Numbered from the stretch's first letter, positions 15,233 through 24,211 are shown. The stretch is 25,592 nucleotides of DNA from Baffinella frigidus (GCA_026770585.1 MU646420.1:138917-164508); one strand, 5' to 3'. Translations and numbers: made by a program. The notes: generated by a model from the letters alone, not told the origin.

Positions 15233-15928
15233 CTACCACACCTCCTCCGCGACGGCGCATTCCCACAGAGGGTACTTGACGCGAATCGGGAGCTTCATCG
15301 GGCACGCGACAACCGGGTGTTCGAAGCACTTGTGAGACGCCTCTACAACCGGGAACTCCCACAGGTACTCGTTGCTGTCTCAGCTGATGCACCGAGCAAA
15401 CGCAGGCCCAGCGCAGGATTCGTCCCCAAAGCGCGTGTGGCGGAGCAGGAGCGGCTCGCAGAAGGAGCGGGCGGCGGGGGTGCACGAGCGGGACGGGCGC
15501 ACGGCGGTGGCGTTGGACCTCGCGGCGAGGACGTCGTCCGTGGGCGTGTTCCGCTTGAAGGGGGAAGAGGGACACCGCGGCGCGAAGACGGTGGGCCACT
15601 GCGGTTTCTTGCGGGGCTCCTCCTTGAACAGCCACCCGCTGGCCAGGTTGAATTCCGGATCCGATAGAAGGTTGTACGCGCAGAGGTGCTCGCAGTCGTT
15701 CTGGGTAGTGTGACGCGCGTCGGGGCTGTGAAAGTAGGCGCTGCATTTGGGGTCCCGGAAGCGAACGTTGCGCACGATCTTGTCCAACCTGTCCACCATC
15801 TGCTCCTCCAAGTGCAGGTCGGTGCGCTTGGAGCACAGCTCCCGCATTTCGCTCACGCGCTTGGCGAGCATGTCGTATCTGGCGTCGTGGGGAATCTCCT
15901 CCCCCCCTCTGCTGGTCCTCTCCACCAT
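15233..15928 (-). CDS. Unrecognised Cys-rich protein, single exon, interrupted by one in-frame TGA
   Basis: From ATG at 15928 the frame gives 182 residues (MVERTSRGGEEIPHDARYD...ARCIS), then TGA at 15382-15380, then 48 further codons (DSNEYLWEFPVVEASHKCFE...AEEVW) to TAG at 15235-15233. AATAAA begins 10 bases after TAG. Composition and codon choice look coding on both sides of the TGA. Cys residues are spread through both parts, and the TGA sits as C-I-S-TGA. An in-frame TGA at 15970-15968 upstream supports this start. The N-terminal 60 residues are charged and possibly coiled coil; no signal peptide is evident. I recognise no family. Options are a selenoprotein, a fresh nonsense mutation or sequencing error, or a pseudogene. 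The other genes here use TGA as stop, which argues against code reassignment. Confidence 0.7.
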
Positions 15929-15935
15929 GATCGTG

Positions 15936-16445
15936 GGAGGGAGTAGGTAGGGGGGGGCGTATCTCCTTCAGGCGTGCGTCAGCAAGGGGAAATATGTTAC
16001 ATGGTTGTCAGCAAGGGGATGTTGCAGCGGCGTTCCAAGGTTTTATAATTAGTTATTGGTGTGTCAGATAGAGTCTTGTCCGGTCGGGCAGCACACGTCA
16101 CTGAAACCTGAGCAAACAAAATTGTAAGGCAGTCATGAGGGTATAGAAGACTGCCTTATTCAGAGGCCACGATTGGTTTTTACGAATAACAACGTTGTAG
16201 AAATGGGAGATATTTCGAGATAAAAATACAACCGAGTGTGTGAATTGGGAATTGGAGCCGTTCTGTACATGGAGAGCTTCGTTTTGTACCAGAAGGGCGT
16301 TTCGATAGACGACTTGGGACATGATGACAAAACCTCGTGACTATCATGATGCTGGGGGACACACAGACGTATTTGTATTTTTGATACAGAGGAAACCACG
16401 CAACGATCACAACGTACACCCGTGTTCGTCTGACGTTCGTCTCTT
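15936..16445. other. Intergenic; nothing recognised
   Basis: Holds a direct repeat GTCAGCAAGGGGA (15977 and 16007) and AT-richer single-copy DNA with a TTGGAGCCGTTCTG motif related to the TTGGAGCCATT motif elsewhere. No convincing exon on either strand. Confidence 0.4.
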
Positions 16446-16457
16446 CCTCCCCACCCT

Positions 16458-16651
16458 ATGACCAACAGCCATCGCAGAGTCGACCCGGGGCTATGGGAGG
16501 CGCCTGCACGCGAAAGGGCTGTCGGGCACGCTTCGATGACTCGTGCGCGCCTGTTCCCTTCGCCTCTGGACGCTGAGACGGTCCGCCTCGCTCTCGAGGA
16601 GCTCGAAGACGGACATCGCAAGAGCACCGTGGCTTGCGTCAAACACTGGAA
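16458..16651 (+). CDS. Unknown gene exon 1 (5' limit uncertain)
   Basis: Open from ATG 16458; the convincing part is from about 16555 (LFPSPLDAETVRLALEELED). Donor GGAAG|GTCAGA. Confidence 0.6.
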
Positions 16652-17653
16652 GGTCAGACGCTCCCCCCAACCAACGTTTGCGAACTTGCCGTGCCGCGCC
16701 CCCCCGGCGTGCTCGTGTTTCGCTAGGAGCCGCCGCAGCTGCATGGCACTTTTTTCTAGTGTTCTTGCCTGTTGCCGCCCGTTGACCTCTGTGGCTAGAA
16801 ACTCTCTCGTTCCGGCGGGGTGTCAACCTTCGCCGGCGTCTTTGCGCACCCCGCCAACCTTGCGCACACCCTTCGTATATTTCCAGGGCAGCTTCCCGCC
16901 TGAGTGTGGCTGACGCTGGTCTGGTGCATGCCCTCTCTTTGCAGGACTGGAAGATGTCCGACGACCACTTGGTCCTCTCGATGCTGTCGCTGTGCGGGCA
17001 GAGCTCGGTCCTCCGGCACGCGTTCCGCAAGACGCACCGCAAACATTCGGACCAGGAGGAGGTTCCATCTGCCCTCAACCCTACATCCTGGGCCCAGAAT
17101 CCGAAGCCCTCAACACTCAACACTCAACACTTAACACTTAACACTTAACACCCAACACTCAACACTCAACACTCAGCCCTCAGCCCTCAGCCCTCAACCC
17201 TCAACACCCAACCCTCAACCCTCAACCCTCGACCAGGAGAGTGTTGCATCGGAAGACGACATGTTCCTCCTGCGGTCCCTGAGCGTCGGCTCAACACCTT
17301 TCACCTCCTCGCCCACGCCCCACTCGCTGCGCACGAGTGCCTCACGTGACGGCGCGGAGCACACGCCTCCACCCATGATGCGCGCGCGCAGCGAGGGCGT
17401 CGTCGGAGGTGGTAGCGTGGGCAGAGAGGCTGCGGTGCCTTTGCGAGAGGCAGCGGCGCCTTTCAAAGACGCCAGCAAAAAGGTGCGGATGCAGGACGAT
17501 GCTGCCGCGCGCCTAGAGGGGTTCTGCGATGTGTGCGTGCGCACAGGAGGCGTTGCCGGTGCATACCTGGCGTGCAAGCGCAGCGAGGAGGACCTCTTCG
17601 TCCCGCCAGCCGAGATGGATGTAGAAGAGCACGCGCCCTCCCTACAGGGGTGA
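16458..17653 (+). CDS. Unrecognised protein-coding gene, three exons
   Basis: Exon 1 16458-16651 (start uncertain), exon 2 16945-17061, exon 3 17237-17653 with TGA. Introns are 293 and 175 bp, both phase 0 GT-AG. The product has about 243 residues. Exon 1 ends LDAETVRLALEELEDGHRKS then TVACVKHWK; exon 2 reads DWKMSDDHLVLSMLSLCGQS to HSDQEE; exon 3 starts ESVASEDDMFLLRSLSV, becomes Ser/Pro/Gly-rich, and ends with GFCDVCVRTGGVAGAYLACK and an acidic tail. The two Cys pairs (CDVC, C-K) hint at metal binding but prove nothing. AATAAA lies 50 bases after the stop. The N-terminus could be an internal exon whose acceptor lies near 16490. Function unknown. Confidence 0.7.
16945..17061 (+). CDS. Unknown gene exon 2
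   Basis: Thirty-nine codons after a CTCTCTTTGCAG acceptor. Donor GGAG|GTTCCA. An alternative acceptor GACTGGAAG|ATG at 16954 would also keep frame and remove three codons. Confidence 0.7.
17090..17230. repeat. (CAACACT)n and (CAACCCT)n tract in intron 2
   Basis: Degenerate 7-mers fill nearly the whole intron of the unknown gene. Confidence 0.93.
17237..17653 (+). CDS. Unknown gene exon 3 with stop
   Basis: One hundred thirty-eight codons plus TGA after CGACCAG. Ser/Pro/Gly-rich middle, then GFCDVC...ACK and an acidic end. Confidence 0.75.
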   Translation, partial: ESVASEDDMFLLRSLSVGSTPFTSSPTPHSLRTSASRDGAEHTPPPMMRARSEGVVGGGSVGREAAVPLREAAAPFKDASKKVRMQDDAAARLEGFCDVCVRTGGVAGAYLACKRSEEDLFVPPAEMDVEEHAPSLQG

Positions 17654-17703
17654 AACTCCATTAATTTCAGGAGCGGGGGGTGGGGGGTTGATCCGTGCAG
17701 TCT

Positions 17704-17709
17704 AATAAA
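17704..17709 (+). promoter_or_regulatory. Polyadenylation signal of the unknown gene
   Basis: AATAAA 50 bases after the TGA. Confidence 0.6.
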
Positions 17710-17747
17710 TACGGTGCGGAAGGCGGGCGTTGGTCCCGGGAGTCTTA

Positions 17748-17874
17748 CATGGGTACCTCGCTCATAAGAAAACGCCTTCCCCTACATGTAGGACCCTACA
17801 GTAGGCCTATGCCTAGCTAGGGCCCTATGGTGGTCCTAGGGGGGGGTGCTTTTCTTTTGAGCGAGGCACCCCTG
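17748..17874. mobile_element. TA-MITE (CAGGGGTACC family)
   Basis: CATGGGTACCTCGCTCATAA and TTGAGCGAGGCACCCCTG ends, flanked by TA on both sides. Confidence 0.88.
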
Positions 17875-17990
17875 TACAGAAGACGGGCATTGTCACCCCC
17901 CCTGTCCCTTAAGCGCGAGATGCCCTTGTAGGGGCTGCTAGGCCCCAAGGATAGGCCTACCATAGGCCCCTGGGGCGGGGCGGGTCCTTA

Positions 17991-18096
17991 CAGGGGTACC
18001 TCGCTCATAAGAAAACGCATCCCCCTAGGACCCTACAGTAGGCTATCCCTAGGGTCCTGGGGGGGGGGGCGGTTTCTTATGAGCGAGGTACCCCTG
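17991..18096. mobile_element. TA-MITE (CAGGGGTACC family), best-preserved copy
   Basis: Near-perfect arms CAGGGGTACCTCGCTCATAA and TTATGAGCGAGGTACCCCTG. Left flank TA, right flank TG. A degenerate related palindrome fills 17885-17985. Confidence 0.92.
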
Positions 18097-18109
18097 TGGT
18101 CGCGAGTAC

Positions 18110-18310
18110 CGGGAAACCCCTGTACATGTAAACGGTATCCTGCATGAAGAGGCGCTGCAGCGTCCCCCTCCACCCGATCTGCGCTTCGATGGCATGCGGG
18201 TTCTGCGCCCATCTTCGCCTCCAGTCGGATTTCAGCGAGTCCCGAGCCCGCCCCAAGACGGGTTTCGCAGGGACCACCCGCCGACAGCTTCCCGGTGGTG
18301 GCCCTGCACC
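18110..18310 (-). CDS. Possible minus-strand exon, unrecognised
   Basis: Minus strand reads PAKPVLGRARDSLKSDWRRR, WAQNPHAIEAQIGWRGTLQR and LFMQDTVYMYRG without stops; it looks more protein-like than the opposite strand. A possible donor AGGG|GTTTCC follows YMYRG. The upstream acceptor is unclear. No family recognised and no partner exon found. Confidence 0.35.
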
Positions 18311-18624
18311 TATGCAGGAGGAGCTGACGCAGAGAGAGAACGGCGAGGGCGCTGTGTCGCGTCCTCACGGCCCCCATGGAAAAAGATCCGCGAGGGTCCA
18401 CGGATTTTGACTGTCAACTTAAAGCCCCGGGCTAAGTCAACTAGGTAAAGTTTAGTAGGGCCTGATGTGGAACGAGTGTAAAGCTATTGCTACGCGCGGC
18501 GTGCATATTGTTGTGGTTCCATCGAGAGAGTGCCCCTGGCTTGAGTTAAATGTACCTTCAGTGCCAGGCCGACCAAACCTCCTATAGCAACATTTACCAA
18601 GTGGTTCTTTGAGGCAGGAAGCCT

Positions 18625-18750
18625 GTACATGGGTACATGTACCTCGCTCATAAGAAACCGCCCCCCCTCTGGGACCATCATAGGGCCCTAGGCATAGCCC
18701 TCCTGGCCCTGGACATAGCCCCACAGCGACAGTAAGAAACTGCCCCCCCC
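18625..18750. mobile_element. Degenerate TA-MITE
   Basis: CATGGGTACATGTACCTCGC start, then CATAAGAAACCGCCCCCCCT and a palindromic interior; the right end is lost or rearranged. Confidence 0.65.
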
Positions 18751-18893
18751 CCAGGATCCTACAGTAGGGCTGTGCCTGAGTTCCCTGCCTCGTCACCCAG
18801 GGCGCTCCCAAGGTCCCAGATTTATGGAAATGCTTGCCTTCTTCTGACGATGTCGGTCACCCGGTGGCATCTTGCCCTTGCAGTCTGCGATCC

Positions 18894-18932
18894 TACCGCC
18901 ACACTAGATGCTGGTGAGGGTTTAGGTCTTGG
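18894..18932 (+). CDS. Possible short exon
   Basis: After CCCTTGCAG the frame gives CDPTATLDA and then G|GTGAGG. It is bounded by good splice signals and followed by telomere-like intron sequence. Gene unknown; weak evidence. Confidence 0.25.
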
Positions 18933-19020
18933 TGTTCAGTAGTGTCTAGGGTGCTGGGTTTAGTGTGTGGGGTTGAAGGTTTGGGGTTTAGTGTTTAGGG
19001 TTTAAGGTTGAGGGATGTGT
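18933..19020. repeat. GGGTTTAG/GGTGTTTAG tract
   Basis: Degenerate telomere-like repeats on the plus strand. Confidence 0.85.
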
Positions 19021-19382
19021 GCCTCCCTGTCACCTTCCCCTCAGGCCGGGGGCAAAACTGAGTTATCTCTCTCTTCTCTGTTTCGTTTCTAAGGGGGGGG
19101 GGGCAGGGTTTATAAATTGCCAACCACGGCCGCGACGAGCCAGAGGGCGAAGTCAGACCTAGAAGACGGGCCGTAAGGGCCCTTATGACCCCACTAAACT
19201 AGAGGCTCGCGACCTGGCCCATGGCCGAGGCTCGCTACCTGACTGACCGAGGCTCGCAGCCCTAGTAGCCGCGGCCACCCAAGGCAGCGCTTGTTGCACC
19301 CTCCCACTCATGCTTATGAACCCTCCAGCTCCGAAAAACCACACCTGCAGCTGCAAGCAGTTGGATTCCACGCCTGTGTTCT

Positions 19383-19475
19383 AACATCCGTTGGGTCCTT
19401 TTGCTTCTTCAAGCTCCCTACATAGGCGGACACCGGAACTGTTTCTGTAGGAAGGCCATGCTTCCTGTGTGGTGG
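19383..19475 (-). repeat. SINE-like dispersed repeat copy
   Basis: Minus strand: AGGAAGCATGGCCTTCCTAC, AGAAACAGTTCCGGTGTCCG, then CCTATGTAGGGAGCTTGAAG with a short tail. Confidence 0.8.
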
Positions 19476-19498
19476 ACTGACGCGTGTAGTGAACTGAC

Positions 19499-19572
19499 GA
19501 GGGGCACGGGGGCACCCAACCACGGGGGCACCCCACATGCACGGGGGCACCCAACATGCACGGGGACACCCA
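19499..19572. repeat. GGGGGCACCCAACATGCAC short tandem repeat
   Basis: Four imperfect units of about 19 bp. Confidence 0.85.
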
Positions 19573-19795
19573 AAACATACTTCCAAAACAAAGAAACAAT
19601 GGGACACTATCCATCGCCCATGACTGCCCATCGACGTGCCTCCTACCCTGGCAAGCCCAGAAGGACTGTACTTACAACACCCACGCCATCTTCTCACACT
19701 GCCACTCGTGGCAGACAGAGCTCGCTTGCCCCCATCAATCAATTCAACACAACAACTAAGTCCAAACCATTTCGGCTCTCCACTCGTCTCATCCC

Positions 19796-19897
19796 CTCTA
19801 AACCCTAAACCCAAAACCCTAAACACTAAACCCTAAACCCTAAACCATACACCCTAAACCCTGAACCCTAAACCCTAAACCCTAAACCCTAAACCAC
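19796..19897. repeat. Telomere-like (CCCTAAA)n tract
   Basis: About 13 near-perfect heptamers. Flanking it, CTGCCACTCGTGGCAG occurs on both sides (19699 and 19932), which may be another flank duplication. Confidence 0.93.
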
Positions 19898-19965
19898 CGC
19901 AGATAGAACCATTATTAAGAAACACCTCACGCTGCCACTCGTGGCAGCCCTAGCTCGCTACAGAA

Positions 19966-20001
19966 CAAGAACAAGACCATCGACGACATCGCTCTACAGG
20001 C
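19966..20001 (+). CDS. Possible 36-bp microexon
   Basis: CGCTACAG|AACAAG...CTACAG|GCCATG encodes NKNKTIDDIALQ. The GC donor resembles those confirmed in the two lipid genes. No gene identity; weak evidence. Confidence 0.25.
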
Positions 20002-20268
20002 CATGTTTTTTTAAAAGAAAAAGATAAGGAAAAGGGTGCAAGAAAAGGGGGCTCGGTCCAACCCAAGTGGGTAGTTCCGGGGAGCTCACCCGTAGATTAC
20101 TCCCAACTCCTCAAGAGTGAGGTGGGTTGTGGCCTTCGATGTGAGTGTAAATAAAAGCACCAAAGCACCTTTCGGATCACATCAAGCCCCCCTGCACAGA
20201 GGATCTCGGCAGAAACCGGCTAAAGGGTATCCTCATCGGGCGTGAGGTATCCCCAACTGGGAACGCGC

Positions 20269-21690
20269 TCACACACACCAGGACCACAAGTCGGCTGAAG
20301 GTCCATATCCACTAGCCCTTGGAGGTGGCTCAAATAGTGCCCTGAACCTTATATTTGCCTTGACATGGAGGTGGTTCAAAAGTTGACAGATTTTGTACCA
20401 AAAATTAACTTTTGACAAATAGTTCCAGAGCACTATTTGAGCAACCTCGGAGGGCTGGTCCTTTAGGTCCTTTAGGTTTTCAATTTCGCCTACCATCAAG
20501 CCCAACGACACGCTCTTCCGTAGATAGGATCTGCTGATCAAGCATTTTTGCTTCCGGATTGCATCTAGTGCAGAGGCTCGTGAAAAGGGGGACAAAGGGT
20601 GAGGGATGGTTCTAACTTTGGTGCTTTGGTGCTTTGTATTTCACTCACATCGAAGGCCACGCCCACCTCACTGTTGAGGAAATGGGAACAATCTATGGAT
20701 GAGCTCCCCGACCCGTCCCACATGGGCCCGACCGAGTCCCCCTCAACATTAAGGTCCTTGAGGTTCTTTTAACTCCCACCATAGGCTGACACCGGAACTT
20801 GTTCTGTAGAAAGGCCATGCTTCCTCACAATAACGTTAGTTCCTTTAGGTCCTGCTGGTCCTGTAGGTCCGTCAGGTCCTTTAGGTTCTTCGAGCTCCCA
20901 ACATAGGCGGACACCGGAACTGGTTCTGCAGAAAAGCCATGCTTCCTTTCGGATCACATTCCCAGGATTCTTTAGGTCCTTAAGGTTTTGATTTCTTCCA
21001 ACATGGCCCAACGACGCGCCCTTCCGTAGAAAGGAAAGGATCGCGTTGAGCTCTCCAGTGCAGTAGGGTGGTTCTCTTGGGGTGTTTGAGGAGTCCCAAG
21101 TGGGTACACGCTCGCTCACAAACCAAACCCAAGTCAGCCTTGTTCCGAGGCTCATGGTATCCCATGGTTTGAGCATAGGAGCGTCAACCACGGATACCCC
21201 AGAGGAAACAAGGATCCATCCTTTAGGTCCTTTCCATGTAGGTCCTTTAGGTTTTAATTTCTTCCAACATATGCCAACGACACACCCTTTCGTACGAGAT
21301 CTTTCTCTGCAAAGGATCTGCAGAGAAAGCATTTTTGCTTCGGATCGCACCAAGCTCTCCAGTGCAGAGGCCCGTGACGAGGGGATACAGGGTGGTTCTC
21401 TTGGGGTGTTCGAGTTAATCCAAAAGGGGGAAAGCGAGGTTTAATATGTTGACAAACACGACCGCTGCACGCCACGTGGAGAGGTAGGCCGAGACGCAGG
21501 GCTCCAACGCACATAACCACCCCTAAGGGTGGATCGTTCAACAGAACGCCTCGCCCGCTAGGAAGAAAGGACCGCGCTGGCCTTTTGGGTACTTCAGGTT
21601 TTAATTTCTCCCAACATATGCCAACGACACGCCCTTCCGTAGAAAGGACTGCAAGGAAAGCACACACCTAAAGGTCCTTTAGGTTTTCAC
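20269..21690 (-). repeat. Cluster of SINE-like dispersed repeats with CCTAAAGGA-type tails
   Basis: At least six minus-oriented copies, at about 20452-20560, 20748-20830, 20860-20960, 20968-21045, 21225-21345 and 21575-21690. Two related cores: AACCAGTTCCGGTGTCCGCC then TATGTTGGGAGCTCGAAG, and CTACGGAAGGGCGTGTCGTT then GGCATATGTTGGAAGAAAT. Each is followed by AACCTAAAGGACCTAAAGG of varying length. Frames of the VPVSAYVGS and WKKLKPKGP type are repeat translations, not genes. A GGTGCGATCCG segment resembles a tRNA B-box with one mismatch. Confidence 0.75.
20360..20425. repeat. Fragment related to the CTAGCTCTGT element interior
   Basis: TTCAAAAGTTGACAGATTTT and GTACCAAAAATTAACTTTTG resemble the conserved AAAGTTGACRGATTTGTACC interior. 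Confidence 0.5.
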
Positions 21691-21749
21691 ACCGAACCCT
21701 AAAGATCTTCAGGGGAACTCCGACTTTTTTTGGGGCCAACAAGAAACAC

Positions 21750-22336
21750 GAAACTCTGAACCCGAAACCCGAAACCCGACACCCGAACCCCCCCCCCAAA
21801 TAATATAAAATAACCCCCTTCGCCCTCCACCCGCCACCCTACCCACTACCCTCTAAACGCTACCCCCTACCCCCTGCCCCCTGAACCCTAAACCCTAAAC
21901 CCTCAACGCCAACCTTGAACGCAGGGGTACTTCAACGCCCTGCAGAACGTTTCCTCCGTGCGAAGCCACGGCGCAAACCCTAAACCCTACACCCTACACC
22001 CTAAACCTTAAACCTTAAACCCTAAACCCTAAACCCTAAACCCTAAACCCTAAACCCTAAACCCTAAACCCGAAACCCTAACCTATCAACCATCAACCCC
22101 AAACCCAAAACCCTAAACCCTGAACCCCAAACCCTAAACCCTAAACCCCAACTCCCAAACCCTAAACCCCAAACCCCACAACCTAAACCCTAAACCCCAA
22201 ACCCTGAACCCTAAACCCCCAGCCCCCAACCCCAATCCCCGAACCCCAAACCCTAAACCTCAAACCCCAGACCCTAAACCCTTAACCTCAAACCCTCAAC
22301 CCCAAACCCCAGACCCTAAATCCTCAAACCCTGAAC
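21750..22336. repeat. Long telomere-like tract
   Basis: (CCCTAAA)n, (CCCCAAA)n and variants, broken by a non-repetitive island at 21925-21973. Confidence 0.93.
21925..21972 (+). CDS. Possible exon inside telomere-like intron sequence
   Basis: After GAACGCAG the island reads GYFNALQNVSSVRSHG and then meets GC or GT donor candidates. Together with 22340-22391 it resembles a beta-propeller (WD-like) stretch, but the joining phase depends on which donor is used. Confidence 0.35.
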
Positions 22337-22339
22337 CAG

Positions 22340-22391
22340 GCGGGAGCATCTGCGTGGGGTGCGACGGCGGCGCGGTGTGCATTCTGGAGGC
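22340..22391 (+). CDS. Possible exon, WD/beta-propeller-like
   Basis: After GAACCAG one frame reads GSICVGCDGGAVCILE, similar to propeller blade motifs of the G.I..G..DG.V.I type. A possible GC donor GAG|GCCCCG follows. The frame stops at TAG soon after. Speculative. Confidence 0.35.
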
Positions 22392-22508
22392 CCCGTTTCT
22401 ACGCTAGAGTCAGGGGAGGCAATCGCAAAAGTCAACTCACCCCCACCCTCGAACAGCCATCACGTCTTAAGTGGCGTACAACCTGAGGGCGAGCCGCGCC
22501 GTTTTATC

Positions 22509-22640
22509 TCTGTCTCAGTCTATTTGGGCTCACCAATTTGGTGGGCCCGGGCTCTTTCCCGCCCCAAAGTTGACAGATTTGTACCGCAAATCCAGAACAT
22601 CAACTTTGGAATAGTCGGTGAACCCGAGTGAGGCAGCGAT
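22509..22640. mobile_element. CTAGCTCTGT-family element, diverged copy
   Basis: TCTCTGTCTCAGTCTATTTG and CCCGAGTGAGGCAGCGATAG ends pair imperfectly. Interior CCAAAGTTGACAGATTTGTA matches other copies. Confidence 0.75.
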
Positions 22641-22737
22641 AGGAGTTGGAGCCGTTTCCTTGGAGCAGTTTCTCCGCCCCCTTCAGGCTTCGAGGAGTTG
22701 GATCCATTTCTTGAATGAGGCGCCTCGTCCTCCTCCT

Positions 22738-22802
22738 CTTCGCAAGAGAGAGCGAGAGAGAGAGCGAGAGAGAGTGAGAGAGAGAGAGAGCGAGAGAGAG
22801 AG
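22738..22802. repeat. GA microsatellite
   Basis: (GA)n with interspersed GC and GT. A second one lies at 22970-23052 together with a 12-G run. Confidence 0.96.
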
Positions 22803-22804
22803 TC

Positions 22805-22966
22805 CGCAGAGCGGACTACGAACGGGTTTCGAGAATACCCCACATGCGGATCATCCATAGGACCCTGCGGTAGGCAATCCGCAGCGACATGGGGTCGTTC
22901 CTACGGGTATCCTAACCGATTCTTGGTGACCCAGCCACCAAGATTTCCTGCATACCTGTGTGGGTC
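22805..22966. mobile_element. CACACAGCGG-family element
   Basis: CGCAGAGCGGACTACGAACG start, CCCTGCGGTAGGCAATCCGC palindrome, TTCTTGGTGACCCAGCCACC and a CATACCTGTGTGGG end. Confidence 0.75.
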
Positions 22967-23224
22967 AGGTAGAGAGCGAGTGAGCAAGCAGGAGAGAAAG
23001 ACTGGAGGGGGGGGGGGGGCAAGAGCGAGCGAGCGAGGTGGGGAGAGAGAGCGCGCGTGGAATCGGTGTCGGGCTATGTGAGGTATCAGTAAATCCGAAG
23101 GTCAGACGTTTCGGCCGCAGAAGTGCAAGAGCTGAGCCAGAACCGCACGAGAGGACCGCCTCAGCAACGGTCGCGTGTACCACATGCCCGCCTCGGAACA
23201 GATACTTGTATGTTTCTGCTGCGA

Positions 23225-23332
23225 TCCTCAGTACCGGGAGGCTTGATGTGATCCGAAAGGAAGAATGGCTGTTCTGCAGATCCAGTTCCAGTTTTTTGCC
23301 TATTTACGCAGGATGGCCTTGCTTCCTATTAG
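23225..23332 (+). repeat. SINE-like dispersed repeat fragment
   Basis: GATCCGAAAGGAAGAATGGC, TTCTGCAGATCCAGTTCCAG and CCTATTTACG match the family head; it has no tail. Confidence 0.7.
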
Positions 23333-23334
23333 GT

Positions 23335-23418
23335 TGATCGGTTGGGGGTTGTGTTTGAGGGTTGAGGTTTGAGGGCTGAGGGTTTAGGGTTTGGCGTTTA
23401 GGGTTTGAGGATGAGGGC

Positions 23419-23499
<81 letters not shown>

Positions 23500-23790
23500 G
23501 GTTTGGGGTTAAGAGTTTAGGGTTTAGAGTTTAAGTTTCAGGGTTTGGGGTTCAGGGTTTAAAGTTTAGAGTTTAGGGTCTAGGGTTCTGGGTTTAGGGT
23601 TCTGGGTTTAGGGTTTAGGGTTTAGAGTTACCCGGTTCCGCCCGACTCCACGTCCACGCTGGGTTTAGGGTTTAGGGTTTAGGGTTTGGGGTTTAGCGTT
23701 TAGCGTTCAGGGTTTACAGTTCAGGGTTTTGGGGGTGGGTTAGGGTTTAGAGGGTTGGTTCAGGGTTTAGAGGGTGGGTTTAGGGGCATC
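23335..23790. repeat. Telomere-like GGGTTGA/GGGTTTA tract
   Basis: Includes about 14 perfect GAGGGTT heptamers at 23407-23505 and many TTTAGGG units. A non-repeat island ACCCGGTTCCGCCCGACTCC sits at about 23630-23662. Confidence 0.94.
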
Positions 23791-23884
23791 AGACAAACTC
23801 CAGACACACATGGCGTCCGTGTTGGGTCGACCTCTCTTTAGGTCTCAGCACAAGCTCGAGAGAGATGGTGCCCTTCAGGTCGTT

Positions 23885-23975
23885 CAGGATCTTTCAATTT
23901 CCTCCATAGGCGGACACCGCAACTTATCCTGCAGAAAAAGGCCATGCTTTCTTTCGGATCATAACAGGCCCCCCG
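23885..23975 (-). repeat. SINE-like dispersed repeat copy
   Basis: Minus strand: GATCCGAAAGAAAGCATGGC, CTGCAGGATAAGTTGCGGTG and CCGCCTATGGAGGAAATTGA. Confidence 0.75.
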
Positions 23976-24132
23976 GTGCAGAAGGATAAACCGGCTACAG
24001 AGTATCCTCATCGGGTGTTAGAGTTAAACCAAAAGCTCGCATACCTGGTGGACCTTGAATACCTTGTGGGCCTCCAACCACGGATACCTCAGGTATCAAA
24101 CCAAACAAATGTAAAGATTTCCCCCAATGTAC

Positions 24133-24206
24133 GGAAGGGGGGAGAGGGAGGTGGATGTAGGGGGGAGAGGGAGGTGGATGTATGTAGGGGGGAGAGGGAG
24201 GTGGAT
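24133..24206. repeat. Triplicated 23-bp repeat
   Basis: Three copies of GGGGGGAGAGGGAGGTGGAT plus GTA. Confidence 0.95.
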
Positions 24207-24211
24207 GTATC

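Noticed and set aside
15380-15382. TGA as a sense codon through a variant genetic code
   Set aside because: PI synthase and the 16.5-kb gene appear to end at TGA with AATAAA shortly after, so TGA is a normal stop here.
15355-15400. An intron hiding the TGA in the minus-strand gene
   Set aside because: The only nearby GT...AG pairs would give an intron of about 20-30 bases, which is too short compared with the others here.
20769-21353. 194-aa minus-strand frame with VPVSAYGGS and EEPKGPDGPTGP segments
   Set aside because: It is the translation of SINE-like repeat copies and their CCTAAAGGA tails, found in several frames and places.
23407-23505. CRISPR array
   Set aside because: The repeats are contiguous 7-mers without spacers in a eukaryotic context.
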